Notes under the pieces: model-generated
Databases searched by the model: none
The model's input: only the letters and a program-made list of their open reading frames with translations
Told to the model about the DNA's origin: nothing
From: Marinovum sp034669705
GTDB taxonomy: Bacteria; Pseudomonadota; Alphaproteobacteria; Rhodobacterales; Rhodobacteraceae
NCBI RefSeq assembly: GCF_034669705.1
Contig: NZ_JAXMOR010000002.1
Span: 124,001 to 188,000, forward strand
Length of the DNA stretch: 64,000 bases
Direction of reading: 5' to 3'
Part shown: piece by piece, positions 32,655-39,842 of the stretch
How positions within the stretch are numbered: the stretch's first letter is position 1
How the letters are laid out: each line of letters starts with the position of its first letter
Translations under genes and position numbers: made by a program

Positions 32655-34100
32655 ATGTTTTCCAAATACCGCAAATCCGACGCCGCCAAGCCGGCCGCCG
32701 CCAAGGCCGACAACGTCGCCAAGCTGCCGCCCCGCGAGGACGCCCCCGCCAAGACGGTCTCGATGCGCCGGCCGGTGGTCAAGACCCTGGCGTCCCGCCC
32801 CGAGGCCACCGACAAGGAACAGAAGCGCAAGGAGAAGATGGGCGAGCTGAAGCTCGACCTGCACCGCGCGCTGCTCGACAATCTCAACCTCGGCGCGCTG
32901 GAACATGCTACCGAGGCCGACCTGAAATCCGAGATCAGCGATATCGGCGAGGAGCTGATGACCGAGAAGGGCGTGGTGCTGAACCGCGAGGATCGCACCA
33001 CGCTGATCCAGGAGCTCTACAACGAGGTCAAGGGCCTCGGCCCGCTCGAGCCGCTGCTGCAGGACGACACCGTCAACGACATCCTCGTCAACGGCCCGCA
33101 ACAGATCTTTGTCGAGCGCAACGGCAAGCTCACGCTGTCGGACGTGACTTTCAAGGACGAAAAGCACCTGCTGCGGATCATCGACAAGATCGTCTCGGCG
33201 GTGGGCCGGCGCGTGGACGAGAGCAACCCCTATGTCGACGCCCGTCTTGCAGATGGCTCGCGGTTCAACGCCATGGTGCCACCGATCGCGGTCGATGGCT
33301 CGCTGGTCTCGATCCGGAAGTTCAAGAAGGAGAAGCTGGCGGTCGACGACCTCGTCAAGTTTGGCGCCTTCACCGAGGAAATGGCCGCCTATCTTCAGGC
33401 CGCCGTCGCCTGCCGGCTCAACGTCATCGTCTCCGGCGGCACCGGCTCGGGCAAGACCACGACGCTCAACGCGCTGTCGTCCTTCATCGACGACAGCGAA
33501 CGGATCCTGACGATCGAGGACACCGCCGAACTGCAGCTGCAACAGACCCATGTCGGCCGGATGGAAAGCCGCCCCGCCAACGTCGAGGGCAAGGGCGCGG
33601 TCAGCCAGCGCGACTGTCTGCGCAACGCCCTGCGGATGCGGCCCGACCGGATCATCGTCGGCGAGACCCGCGGCGAGGAAGTGATCGACATGCTGCAGGC
33701 GATGAACACCGGCCACGACGGCTCGATGACCACGATCCACGCCAACTCGGCCCGCGACGGGGTGAGCCGGCTCGAGAACATGGTCGCCATGGCCGGGATC
33801 GAGATGCCGCTCAAGGCGGTGCGCTCGCAGATCTCCTCGGCGGTCAACCTGATCGTTCAGGCCTCGCGCCTGCAGGACGGCTCGCGCCGCATGGTCTCGA
33901 TCACCGAGGTGACCGGCATGGAGGGCGAGGTGATCTCGATGCAGGAGGTCTTCCGCTACCAGCGCGTGGGCCTGACGCCCGACAACAAGATCATCGGCCA
34001 CTTCACCGCCACCGGCGTGCGCAGCCACTATTCCGAGCGCTTCAAGCTCTGGGGCTACGACCTGCCGCCTGCCATCTTTGAACCCTTCGCCGCGGAGTAA
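32655..34100 (+). CDS. cpaF: Tad pilus assembly ATPase TadA/CpaF
   Basis: 481 residues. This type II/IV secretion ATPase powers Flp pilus extension and retraction. Walker A is GGTGSGKT (261-268), the Asp box lies in LTIEDTAELQL (285-295), Walker B in RIIVGETRGEE (332-342) and the His box in HDGSMTTIHANS (354-365). The N-terminal 60 residues are Ala/Lys-rich and disordered-looking. It is followed by tadB after 5 bp. Confidence 0.97.
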   Translation: MFSKYRKSDAAKPAAAKADNVAKLPPREDAPAKTVSMRRPVVKTLASRPEATDKEQKRKEKMGELKLDLHRALLDNLNLGALEHATEADLKSEISDIGEELMTEKGVVLNREDRTTLIQELYNEVKGLGPLEPLLQDDTVNDILVNGPQQIFVERNGKLTLSDVTFKDEKHLLRIIDKIVSAVGRRVDESNPYVDARLADGSRFNAMVPPIAVDGSLVSIRKFKKEKLAVDDLVKFGAFTEEMAAYLQAAVACRLNVIVSGGTGSGKTTTLNALSSFIDDSERILTIEDTAELQLQQTHVGRMESRPANVEGKGAVSQRDCLRNALRMRPDRIIVGETRGEEVIDMLQAMNTGHDGSMTTIHANSARDGVSRLENMVAMAGIEMPLKAVRSQISSAVNLIVQASRLQDGSRRMVSITEVTGMEGEVISMQEVFRYQRVGLTPDNKIIGHFTATGVRSHYSERFKLWGYDLPPAIFEPFAAE

Positions 34101-34105
34101 GGCTC

Positions 34106-35074
34106 ATGGAGCTCACTGCAGAACCGATCATCTACGGGTTGATCTTCGTCGGCGTCCTGGCGCTGGTCGAAGGGGTCTACCTGACCGTCTTTGGCAAATC
34201 GATCAGCCTCAACAGCCGGGTCAACCGCCGGCTCGAGATGATCGACAAGGGCGCGCGCCGCGACGAGGTGCTGGAAAAGCTCCGCAAGGAGATGAACCAG
34301 CACGTCAAGTCGCGCAAGATACCGCTCTATTCGCTGCTTGCCACCAAGGCGCAGAAGGCGGCCATCGCCTTTACCCCCACGCAGCTGATCCTGATCATGG
34401 TGGCGGTCAGCTTCCTGGCCTTCGTCGGGTTGACGCTGGGCACCGAAACCGGGCTCGCGGTGCGCTGCGCCGGGGCCGTCGCCATGGGGGTCGGCGGGGT
34501 CTACACCTGGATCAACCACAAGGCGGGCAAGCGCATGTCGATGCTCGAGGAGCAGCTGCCCGACGCCATCGAGTTGATCGTCCGGTCGCTCCGCGTCGGC
34601 CACCCCTTCTCCTCGGCGCTGACCATCGTGTCGAAAGAGGTCAAGGACCCGCTGGCCTCGGAACTGGGCGTGATCGCCGACGAGGCCGCCTATGGACGCG
34701 ACGTGGGCGAGGCGCTGCGCGAGATGTCGGACCGGCTCGACATGCAGGACCTGCGCTTTCTCGCGGTCGCGGTGACCATCCAGCAGCAATCGGGCGGCAA
34801 CCTCGCCGAGGTGCTGGCGGGGCTGTCCAAGGTGATCCGGGCGCGCTTTCGCCTCTTTCGCCGGGTCAAGGCGATCACCGCCGAGGCCAAGTGGTCTGGC
34901 AAGTTCCTGTCAGGCTTTCCGATCATGTGCCTGATCTTCATCCAGCTCACCGACCCGCATTACTATGACGAGGTGATGGACCACCCGTTCTTCATCCCGG
35001 CCTGTTTCGTGGTCTTCGGCTTCCTCGCGGCGAACCTGATCGTCATGCGGATGCTCGTGAACATCAAAGTCTGA
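34106..35074 (+). CDS. tadB: Tad pilus inner-membrane protein TadB
   Basis: 322 residues with membrane helices at the N-terminus (IIYGLIFVGVLALVEGVYL), near 90-130, and two at the C-terminus (FFIPACFVVFGFLAANLIVM). The GspF-type domain lies between: LPDAIELIVRSLRVGHPFSSALTIVSKEVKDPLASELG and FLAVAVTIQQQSGGNLAEVLAGLSKVIRARF. TadB and TadC form the inner-membrane platform for CpaF. 11 bp separate it from tadC. Confidence 0.95.
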   Translation: MELTAEPIIYGLIFVGVLALVEGVYLTVFGKSISLNSRVNRRLEMIDKGARRDEVLEKLRKEMNQHVKSRKIPLYSLLATKAQKAAIAFTPTQLILIMVAVSFLAFVGLTLGTETGLAVRCAGAVAMGVGGVYTWINHKAGKRMSMLEEQLPDAIELIVRSLRVGHPFSSALTIVSKEVKDPLASELGVIADEAAYGRDVGEALREMSDRLDMQDLRFLAVAVTIQQQSGGNLAEVLAGLSKVIRARFRLFRRVKAITAEAKWSGKFLSGFPIMCLIFIQLTDPHYYDEVMDHPFFIPACFVVFGFLAANLIVMRMLVNIKV

Positions 35075-35085
35075 GGGAGACCGTC

Positions 35086-36054
35086 ATGTTTGAACCCGGT
35101 GGAATGCTCTACGACCTCTTCGGCCCGATGGCCCCTGTGCTCCTGGTGGGCGCTCTGGGTGTGGTCCTGCTGCTGCTGGCGCTGTCGATGCTGCTCAAGC
35201 AGCGCCCCGACCCGATGGACAAACTGGTGGCGCAGACCCGCCAGCAGAAAGGCATCAAGGGCGAGACCCTGCGCTCTAGCGGGACCACGAACAAGAAGCT
35301 CGAGAAATACGGCAGCTTCCTCGAACCGCAGGATCAGGAAAGCTATTCCGAGATCCAGAAGAAGCTGATGCAGGCCGGCTATCGCGGCCGAGACGCGGTG
35401 CGGATGTTTCATGCCGCGCAGGTGATCCTCGGCGTGCTGGCCCTGGCGCTTGGCCTGGCCTACTACTACCTCGTGCTCGGCCCCGAGAACGCCACCACCC
35501 AGCAGATGGTGATGTATATCCTCGGTCCCGGAGCCGCGGGCTATTTCCTGCCCAAGTACTGGATCACCAGCCGCGCCGGCAAGCGCCACGAAGAGATCGA
35601 GGACGGCTTTCCCGACGCGCTCGACATGATGCTGGTCTGCGTCGAGGCCGGGCAGTCGCTCGACCAGTCGATCCTGCGGGTGTCCAAGGAAATCCAGTCG
35701 TCCTATCAGGAGCTTGCCTATGAGTTTCAGGTGGTCAGCCATGAGATCAAGGCCGGCAAGGACAAGTCCACCGTGCTCAACGACATGGGCGAGCGCTGCG
35801 GCGTGCAGGACATCGCGTCGTTTGTCACCGTGCTGATCCAGGCGCAGACCTTCGGCACCTCGATCGCCGAGGCGCTGCGGGTCTATGCCGGCGAGATGCG
35901 CGACAAGCGGGTGATGCGGGCCGAGGAAAAGGCCAACAAGCTGCCCACCAAGATGACGCTGGTGACCATGGGCCTGACCGTGCCGCCGCTGCTGATCATC
36001 CTCGTCGGTCCCTCGGCGATGGGTATCATGAAGCTGGGTTCGCTGGCGGGGTAA
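35086..36054 (+). CDS. tadC: Tad pilus inner-membrane protein TadC
   Basis: 322 residues, paralogous to TadB: N-terminal helix (VLLVGALGVVLLLLALSML), two helices near 110-160, the GspF-type domain (FPDALDMMLVCVEAGQSLDQSILRVSKEIQSSYQELAYEF; VTVLIQAQTFGTSIAEALRVYAGEMRD) and a final helix (MTLVTMGLTVPPLLIILVGP). Second platform protein with TadB. A hairpin and two palindrome copies follow it. Confidence 0.95.
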   Translation: MFEPGGMLYDLFGPMAPVLLVGALGVVLLLLALSMLLKQRPDPMDKLVAQTRQQKGIKGETLRSSGTTNKKLEKYGSFLEPQDQESYSEIQKKLMQAGYRGRDAVRMFHAAQVILGVLALALGLAYYYLVLGPENATTQQMVMYILGPGAAGYFLPKYWITSRAGKRHEEIEDGFPDALDMMLVCVEAGQSLDQSILRVSKEIQSSYQELAYEFQVVSHEIKAGKDKSTVLNDMGERCGVQDIASFVTVLIQAQTFGTSIAEALRVYAGEMRDKRVMRAEEKANKLPTKMTLVTMGLTVPPLLIILVGPSAMGIMKLGSLAG

Positions 36055-36061
36055 GGCGGTG

Positions 36062-36084
36062 GGGTGCCCCCCATTAGGGCACCC
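36062..36084 (+). terminator. Hairpin after tadC
   Basis: Perfect 8-bp stem GGGTGCCC (36062-36069) / GGGCACCC (36077-36084), loop CCCATTA, 8 bp after the tadC stop. Only a weak U-tract (GGTTTC) follows, so termination may be partial. Confidence 0.6.
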
Positions 36085-36105
36085 GGCCGGTTTCTCGTGG
36101 CGGGC

Positions 36106-36124
36106 GGTGGGTTGCAAACCCACC
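36106..36124. repeat. Dispersed palindrome, copy 2
   Basis: GGTGGGTTGCAAACCCACC, identical to 10378-10396 and followed by CTACGG as there. Confidence 0.85.
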
Positions 36125-36155
36125 CTACGGGCCAGGGACCCTTGCCGCAGGAGGC

Positions 36156-36174
36156 GGTGGGTTGCAAACCCATC
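36156..36174. repeat. Dispersed palindrome, copy 3
   Basis: GGTGGGTTGCAAACCCATC, one mismatch from the other copies in the second arm, followed by CTACGG. Direct repeat of copy 2 at a distance of 50 bp. Confidence 0.85.
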
Positions 36175-36384
36175 CTACGGCCGGCGACCCGGGGACGGGG
36201 TGCATCGCCACTCCATCAGCGCAGGGCCGGATCGGCAAAATCGCAACGTGGGCGGGGTTTTTGCGGCAAGGCGCGACAAACCGCTGCGGGAAACCCGCCG
36301 CTCTGCGGTAGTCTCTGGTCAAGCCGGGCCGCCCGAGGGTGAGACACCGGCACCAAACGAGGCAGCCAACGAGCAGGAAAGACG

Positions 36385-36951
36385 GTGTCCCTTTCCAAGA
36401 CAGTCGGCCTTCTGGCCGCGATCCTGAGCCTGACCGCCTGTTCCCAGGGCGGTCTTTCGCGTGACCGCAACTCGCCCTACGCGCCCGAGGTCAACCGCCG
36501 GGCGGATGCGGTCGACCAGTTGCTGGTCGGCCACCGGCTTCTGGCCGCCAACGAGAACGAACTGGCGCTGGCCGCCTTCAACCGCGCCGCGCTTGATCGC
36601 GGGATCGGCGATGCCGAGGTGCTCACCGCGCTGGGCAGCGCCAACCTCGCGCTTGGCCGGCTGGGCCAGGCCGAGACCCTGCTGCGACGCGCGGTCAAGA
36701 GGGAAGAGGGCTGGGCCGAGGTCTGGAACAATCTCGGCGTGGTGCTGATGGAGCGCGGCAAGCATGCCGAGGCCGCCCAGGTGTTCCGCCGGGCCTATGC
36801 GCTCGACAGTGGCCAGAGCGACGCGATCCGCGACAACCTGCGGCTGGCGCTCGCAAAACTGGACAATATCCAGTACGGTATCGAGCAAGAACAAGACTAC
36901 AAACTGGTGCGGCGGGGGAGCTCGGACTACCTGATCCGAACCGCACTCTAG
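36385..36951 (+). CDS. TPR lipoprotein (TadD-like), first copy
   Basis: 188 residues, GTG start with AGGAAAG upstream. MSLSKTVGLLAAILSLTAC is a lipoprotein signal with Cys19. The rest is tetratricopeptide repeats (ANENELALAAFNRAALDRGIGDAEVLTALGSANLALGRLGQAETLLRRAVKREEGWAEVWNNLGVVLMERGKHAEAAQVFRRAYAL). TadD-type lipoproteins assist secretin assembly. 26 bp separate it from the second TPR gene. Confidence 0.88.
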   Translation: MSLSKTVGLLAAILSLTACSQGGLSRDRNSPYAPEVNRRADAVDQLLVGHRLLAANENELALAAFNRAALDRGIGDAEVLTALGSANLALGRLGQAETLLRRAVKREEGWAEVWNNLGVVLMERGKHAEAAQVFRRAYALDSGQSDAIRDNLRLALAKLDNIQYGIEQEQDYKLVRRGSSDYLIRTAL

Positions 36952-36977
36952 AGGCAAGAGCAGAAAAGGACGCAAAA

Positions 36978-37838
36978 ATGCGCCATCCCACCTTTGTGTT
37001 CGCCGGTCTGGCCGCCGTGCTGGCGCTGGCCGCCTGTGAAAAGGGGATCGACAAGGACGCGGTCGATCGCAAGCTGCAAGACATCAACGTGATCGACGAA
37101 AGCAACCTCAACGAGGTGATGCTGACCAACTCCGATCCCAACGAGGCGGTGAGCTATTTCCAGCGCGCCACCGCCGGCCAGCCCGAACGCATCGACCTGC
37201 AGCGCGGCCTTGCGGAATCGCTGATCCGCGCCAAGCGGCCGACCGAGGCGGTCACGGTCTGGAAGAAGATCATCAAGCTCGAGGACAGCACCCCCGACGA
37301 CCGTATCGAGCTGGCCGATGCCTATATCCGCAACAACCAGTGGGCTGAGGCCGAAGAGGTGCTCGACGCGGTGCCGCCGACCCACGAGACCTTCAAGCGC
37401 TACAGGCTCGAGGCGATGATCGCCGACAGCAACGAGGAGTGGAAGAAGGCCGACAGCTTCTACGAGACCGCGGTGGGCCTGACCACCAGCCCCTCCGGCG
37501 TGATGAACAACTGGGGCTATTCCAAGCTGAGCCGCGGCGATTACGCCGGTGCCGAGCGGTTGTTCGTCCAGGCGATCCGCCAGGACAGCGCGCTCTTTAC
37601 CGCCAAGAACAATCTGGTGCTGGCCCGCGGCGCGCAGGGCAACTACACCCTGCCGGTGGTGCCGATGAGCCAGCAGGAGCGCGCCGAACTGCTCTATACC
37701 CTCGGCCTCTCGGCGGTCAAACGCGGCGATGTCGAGACCGGCAAGGGCCTGTTCCGCGATGCCGTCGAGACCCACCCGCAGTATTTCGAGGCCGCCGTCC
37801 GCTCGCTGAGCGCCCTGGAAAACAACACGGCGAACTGA
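36978..37838 (+). CDS. TPR lipoprotein (TadD-like), second copy
   Basis: 286 residues with lipobox LAAC (Cys20). TPR units run through the protein: SDPNEAVSYFQRATAGQPERIDLQRGLAESLIRAKRPTEAVTVWKKI, NNQWAEAEEVLDAV, GVMNNWGYSKLSRGDYAGAERLFVQAIRQDSALFTAKNNLVLA. Likely TadD proper or its partner. The prepilin peptidase begins 3 bp after its stop, so they are co-translated. Confidence 0.9.
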   Translation: MRHPTFVFAGLAAVLALAACEKGIDKDAVDRKLQDINVIDESNLNEVMLTNSDPNEAVSYFQRATAGQPERIDLQRGLAESLIRAKRPTEAVTVWKKIIKLEDSTPDDRIELADAYIRNNQWAEAEEVLDAVPPTHETFKRYRLEAMIADSNEEWKKADSFYETAVGLTTSPSGVMNNWGYSKLSRGDYAGAERLFVQAIRQDSALFTAKNNLVLARGAQGNYTLPVVPMSQQERAELLYTLGLSAVKRGDVETGKGLFRDAVETHPQYFEAAVRSLSALENNTAN

Positions 37839-37841
37839 GCG

Positions 37842-38342
37842 ATGGGCCTCACTGTCACCAGCTGGTCGGCCCTGTGGTTCCTGCCCTTCGTGGTGCCGGT
37901 CTGCCTCTATGTCTGCTGGTCCGACATGCGGGCGATGAAGATCCCCAACAAGGCGGTGCTGGCGCTGGCAGCGGTGTTTCTGGTGGTCGGTCTGATCGCC
38001 CTGCCGCTTGCCGACTACCCCTGGCGGCTGGTGCAGCTGGTGGTGGTGCTGTTGGCCGGCATCGTGATGAACGCCACCGGGCTGGTGGGCGCGGGCGACG
38101 CCAAGTTCGCCGCCGCCGCCGCGCCCTTCATCCACCCCAGCGATGTCGTCTTCCTGATGATGCTGCTGGCGGCGACGCTGCTGGGCGCCTTTGCCGCCCA
38201 CCGGCTGGCCAAATACACCCCCCTGCGCCGCATGGCACCCTCCTGGCAAAGCTGGGACACCGGCAGCGATTTCCCGATGGGTCTGGCGCTTGGCGGCACG
38301 CTGGCGCTCTACCTCGCGCTCGGCGCGGTTTTCGGGAGCTGA
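37842..38342 (+). CDS. cpaA: Prepilin peptidase CpaA/TadV
   Basis: 166 residues, an integral membrane aspartic protease of the A24 family. The two catalytic aspartates are visible: Asp28 in CWSDMRAMKIPN and Asp86 in VGAGDAKF (GxGD). It should cleave the Flp pilins after Gly14. It is at the far end of the locus instead of next to the pilins as in Caulobacter. Confidence 0.95.
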   Translation: MGLTVTSWSALWFLPFVVPVCLYVCWSDMRAMKIPNKAVLALAAVFLVVGLIALPLADYPWRLVQLVVVLLAGIVMNATGLVGAGDAKFAAAAAPFIHPSDVVFLMMLLAATLLGAFAAHRLAKYTPLRRMAPSWQSWDTGSDFPMGLALGGTLALYLALGAVFGS

Positions 38343-38347
38343 CGGCG

Positions 38348-38416
38348 ATGCGCTTCACGATTTCTGAACTCCTTCTTGCCACCATGACCCTGCGTCGAGA
38401 GAGGTACCTGCGATGA
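38348..38416 (+). CDS. Possible 22-codon leader peptide ahead of the AAA+ gene
   Basis: ATG at 38348 opens a frame of 22 codons (MRFTISELLLATMTLRRERY, then LR) whose TGA overlaps the ATG of the AAA+ gene (ATGA at 38413). GGAG lies about 9 nt upstream of the ATG, at the cpaA end. It would couple translation of the AAA+ gene to the tad operon. A 22-codon frame can occur by chance. Confidence 0.3.
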   Translation: MRFTISELLLATMTLRRERYLR

Positions 38417-39723
38417 ACATGGCCGTCGGAAACGTCACTGCCCCGCCCGCCCCCAGGCGGCTGGAGGAGATGGCCCTGCCGATCGTGATGATGCGGGACA
38501 TCCTGCTCAAGACGATGTTCCGCTCGAACCTCAACGTGGTGACCGAGATCGCCCGCGGCGTCTGCCTGCCGATCCCGGTGAGCCAGGAACTGGTTGACAT
38601 GGCCCGCGGCCAGAAGCTGTTGCAGGCCACCGGCACGCTGAATGCCAACTCCGGCAACGAGATGGGCTACGAACTCACCGATTCCGGCAAGGCGCGCGCG
38701 CTCGATGCCCTGGCGCAGTCGGAATATTACGGCGCCATGCCGGTGCCGCTGCATGTCTACCAGGAGCAGGTCAAACGCCAGTCGATCCGCAACGTCCAGA
38801 TCACCCGCGCCCAGCTCACCGCCGCCATGGGCGAGCTGATCCTGCCCGACACGCTGATGGACCAGCTGGGCCCCGCGGTCTCGGCCGGCCGCTCGATCCT
38901 GATGTACGGGCCGCCCGGCAACGGCAAATCCTCGATCTCGAACGGCATCCGCAAGGCGATGGGCGACAAGATCTACGTCCCTCGCGCGATCGAATACGCC
39001 GGCCAGGTGATCACCGTCTACGACCCGATCGTGCATTCCGCCGCCGAAGAGCAGGAGGACGACCCAACCCAGCTGCGCCGCGCCTCGAACCGCTATGACA
39101 CCCGCTATGTGCGCTGCGAGCGGCCGACGGTGGTGACCGGCGGCGAGCTGTCGCTGAAGATGCTCGACCTGGTCTACAACCCCACCGCGCGCACCTATCA
39201 GGCGCCGCTGCAGCTGAAATCCTCTGGCGGCATCTTCATCGTCGACGACCTCGGCCGTCAGGAAGAGCCGCCGCAGGCGCTGGTCAACCGCTGGATCGTG
39301 CCGCTGGAGGAAAGCCGCGATATCCTGGCGCTGCAGTCGGGCGAGAAATTCGAGGTGCCGTTCGACACGCTGGTGGTGTTCTCGACCAACTTCCACCCCA
39401 ACGAGATCTTCGACCAGGCGGCGCTCAGGCGGATCTTCTTCAAGATCAAGATCGACGGGCCGGGGCAGAAGGATTTCCTCAAGATCTTTGCCCTGGTGGC
39501 CAAAAAGAAGAAACTGCCGCTCGACGAGGCGAGCCTGATCCATCTGCTGCAGAAGAAGTATCCGACGATCCAAAATGTCTATGCCAACTACCAGCCGGTG
39601 TTCCTGATCGACCAGATCCTGTCGATCTGCGCCTTCGAGGGGGTCTCACCCCGGATGACGCCGGAGTATATCGACCGCGCCTGGGCCAACATGTTCGTCA
39701 AGGACGAGAAGATCGTGAAGTGA
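38413..39723 (+). CDS. AAA+ ATPase of unknown function next to the tad locus
   Basis: 436 residues. The AAA+ core has Walker A GPPGNGKSS (166-174), a Walker B-like IFIVDDLGR (about 276-284; Asp-Asp, not Asp-Glu), a sensor-1 region LVVFSTNFHP and an arginine near DQAALRRIFFKIKI. The first 140 residues (LPIVMMRDILLKTMFRSNLNVVTEIARGVCLPIPVSQELVDMARGQKLL) form a separate helical domain. Similar ATPases are sometimes described as predicted chaperone-like ATPases, but no function is known. It starts 70 bp after cpaA on the same strand, so it may belong to the tad regulon. The spacing to the next gene is filled by repeat copy 2. Confidence 0.85.
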   Translation: MNMAVGNVTAPPAPRRLEEMALPIVMMRDILLKTMFRSNLNVVTEIARGVCLPIPVSQELVDMARGQKLLQATGTLNANSGNEMGYELTDSGKARALDALAQSEYYGAMPVPLHVYQEQVKRQSIRNVQITRAQLTAAMGELILPDTLMDQLGPAVSAGRSILMYGPPGNGKSSISNGIRKAMGDKIYVPRAIEYAGQVITVYDPIVHSAAEEQEDDPTQLRRASNRYDTRYVRCERPTVVTGGELSLKMLDLVYNPTARTYQAPLQLKSSGGIFIVDDLGRQEEPPQALVNRWIVPLEESRDILALQSGEKFEVPFDTLVVFSTNFHPNEIFDQAALRRIFFKIKIDGPGQKDFLKIFALVAKKKKLPLDEASLIHLLQKKYPTIQNVYANYQPVFLIDQILSICAFEGVSPRMTPEYIDRAWANMFVKDEKIVK

Positions 39724-39738
39724 GGCCGGCCCGGGGAG

Positions 39739-39796
39739 GGGGGCTCTGCCCCCGTCCCTGCGGGACTCCCCCGAGGGTATTTTTGAACAGAAGAAG
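39739..39796 (-). repeat. Head-plus-double-hairpin element, copy 2
   Basis: On the minus strand, the 30-nt head (39796 to 39767) is identical to copy 1. Hairpin A is GTCCC-GCA-GGGAC and hairpin B is GGGGGC-AGA-GCCCCC. It sits between the AAA+ gene and lhr, antisense to both. Confidence 0.9.
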
Positions 39797-39842
39797 GGCG
39801 GACCCGGTTTTGATCTTTGACCGCGCGCCCTAGGTTTGGCGG

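Larger units (their letters stand above)
36055..36384. other. Spacer between tadC and first TPR lipoprotein gene
   Basis: 330 bp without a gene. It holds the tadC hairpin (36062-36084), two copies of the dispersed palindrome (36106 and 36156, 50 bp apart) and, near the end, CAGGAAAGAC, the ribosome-binding site for the next gene. Confidence 0.6.

Noticed and set aside
36106..36174. IS or transposon ends from the paired palindromes
   Set aside because: The two copies are direct repeats 50 bp apart, with no transposase and no target-site duplication.
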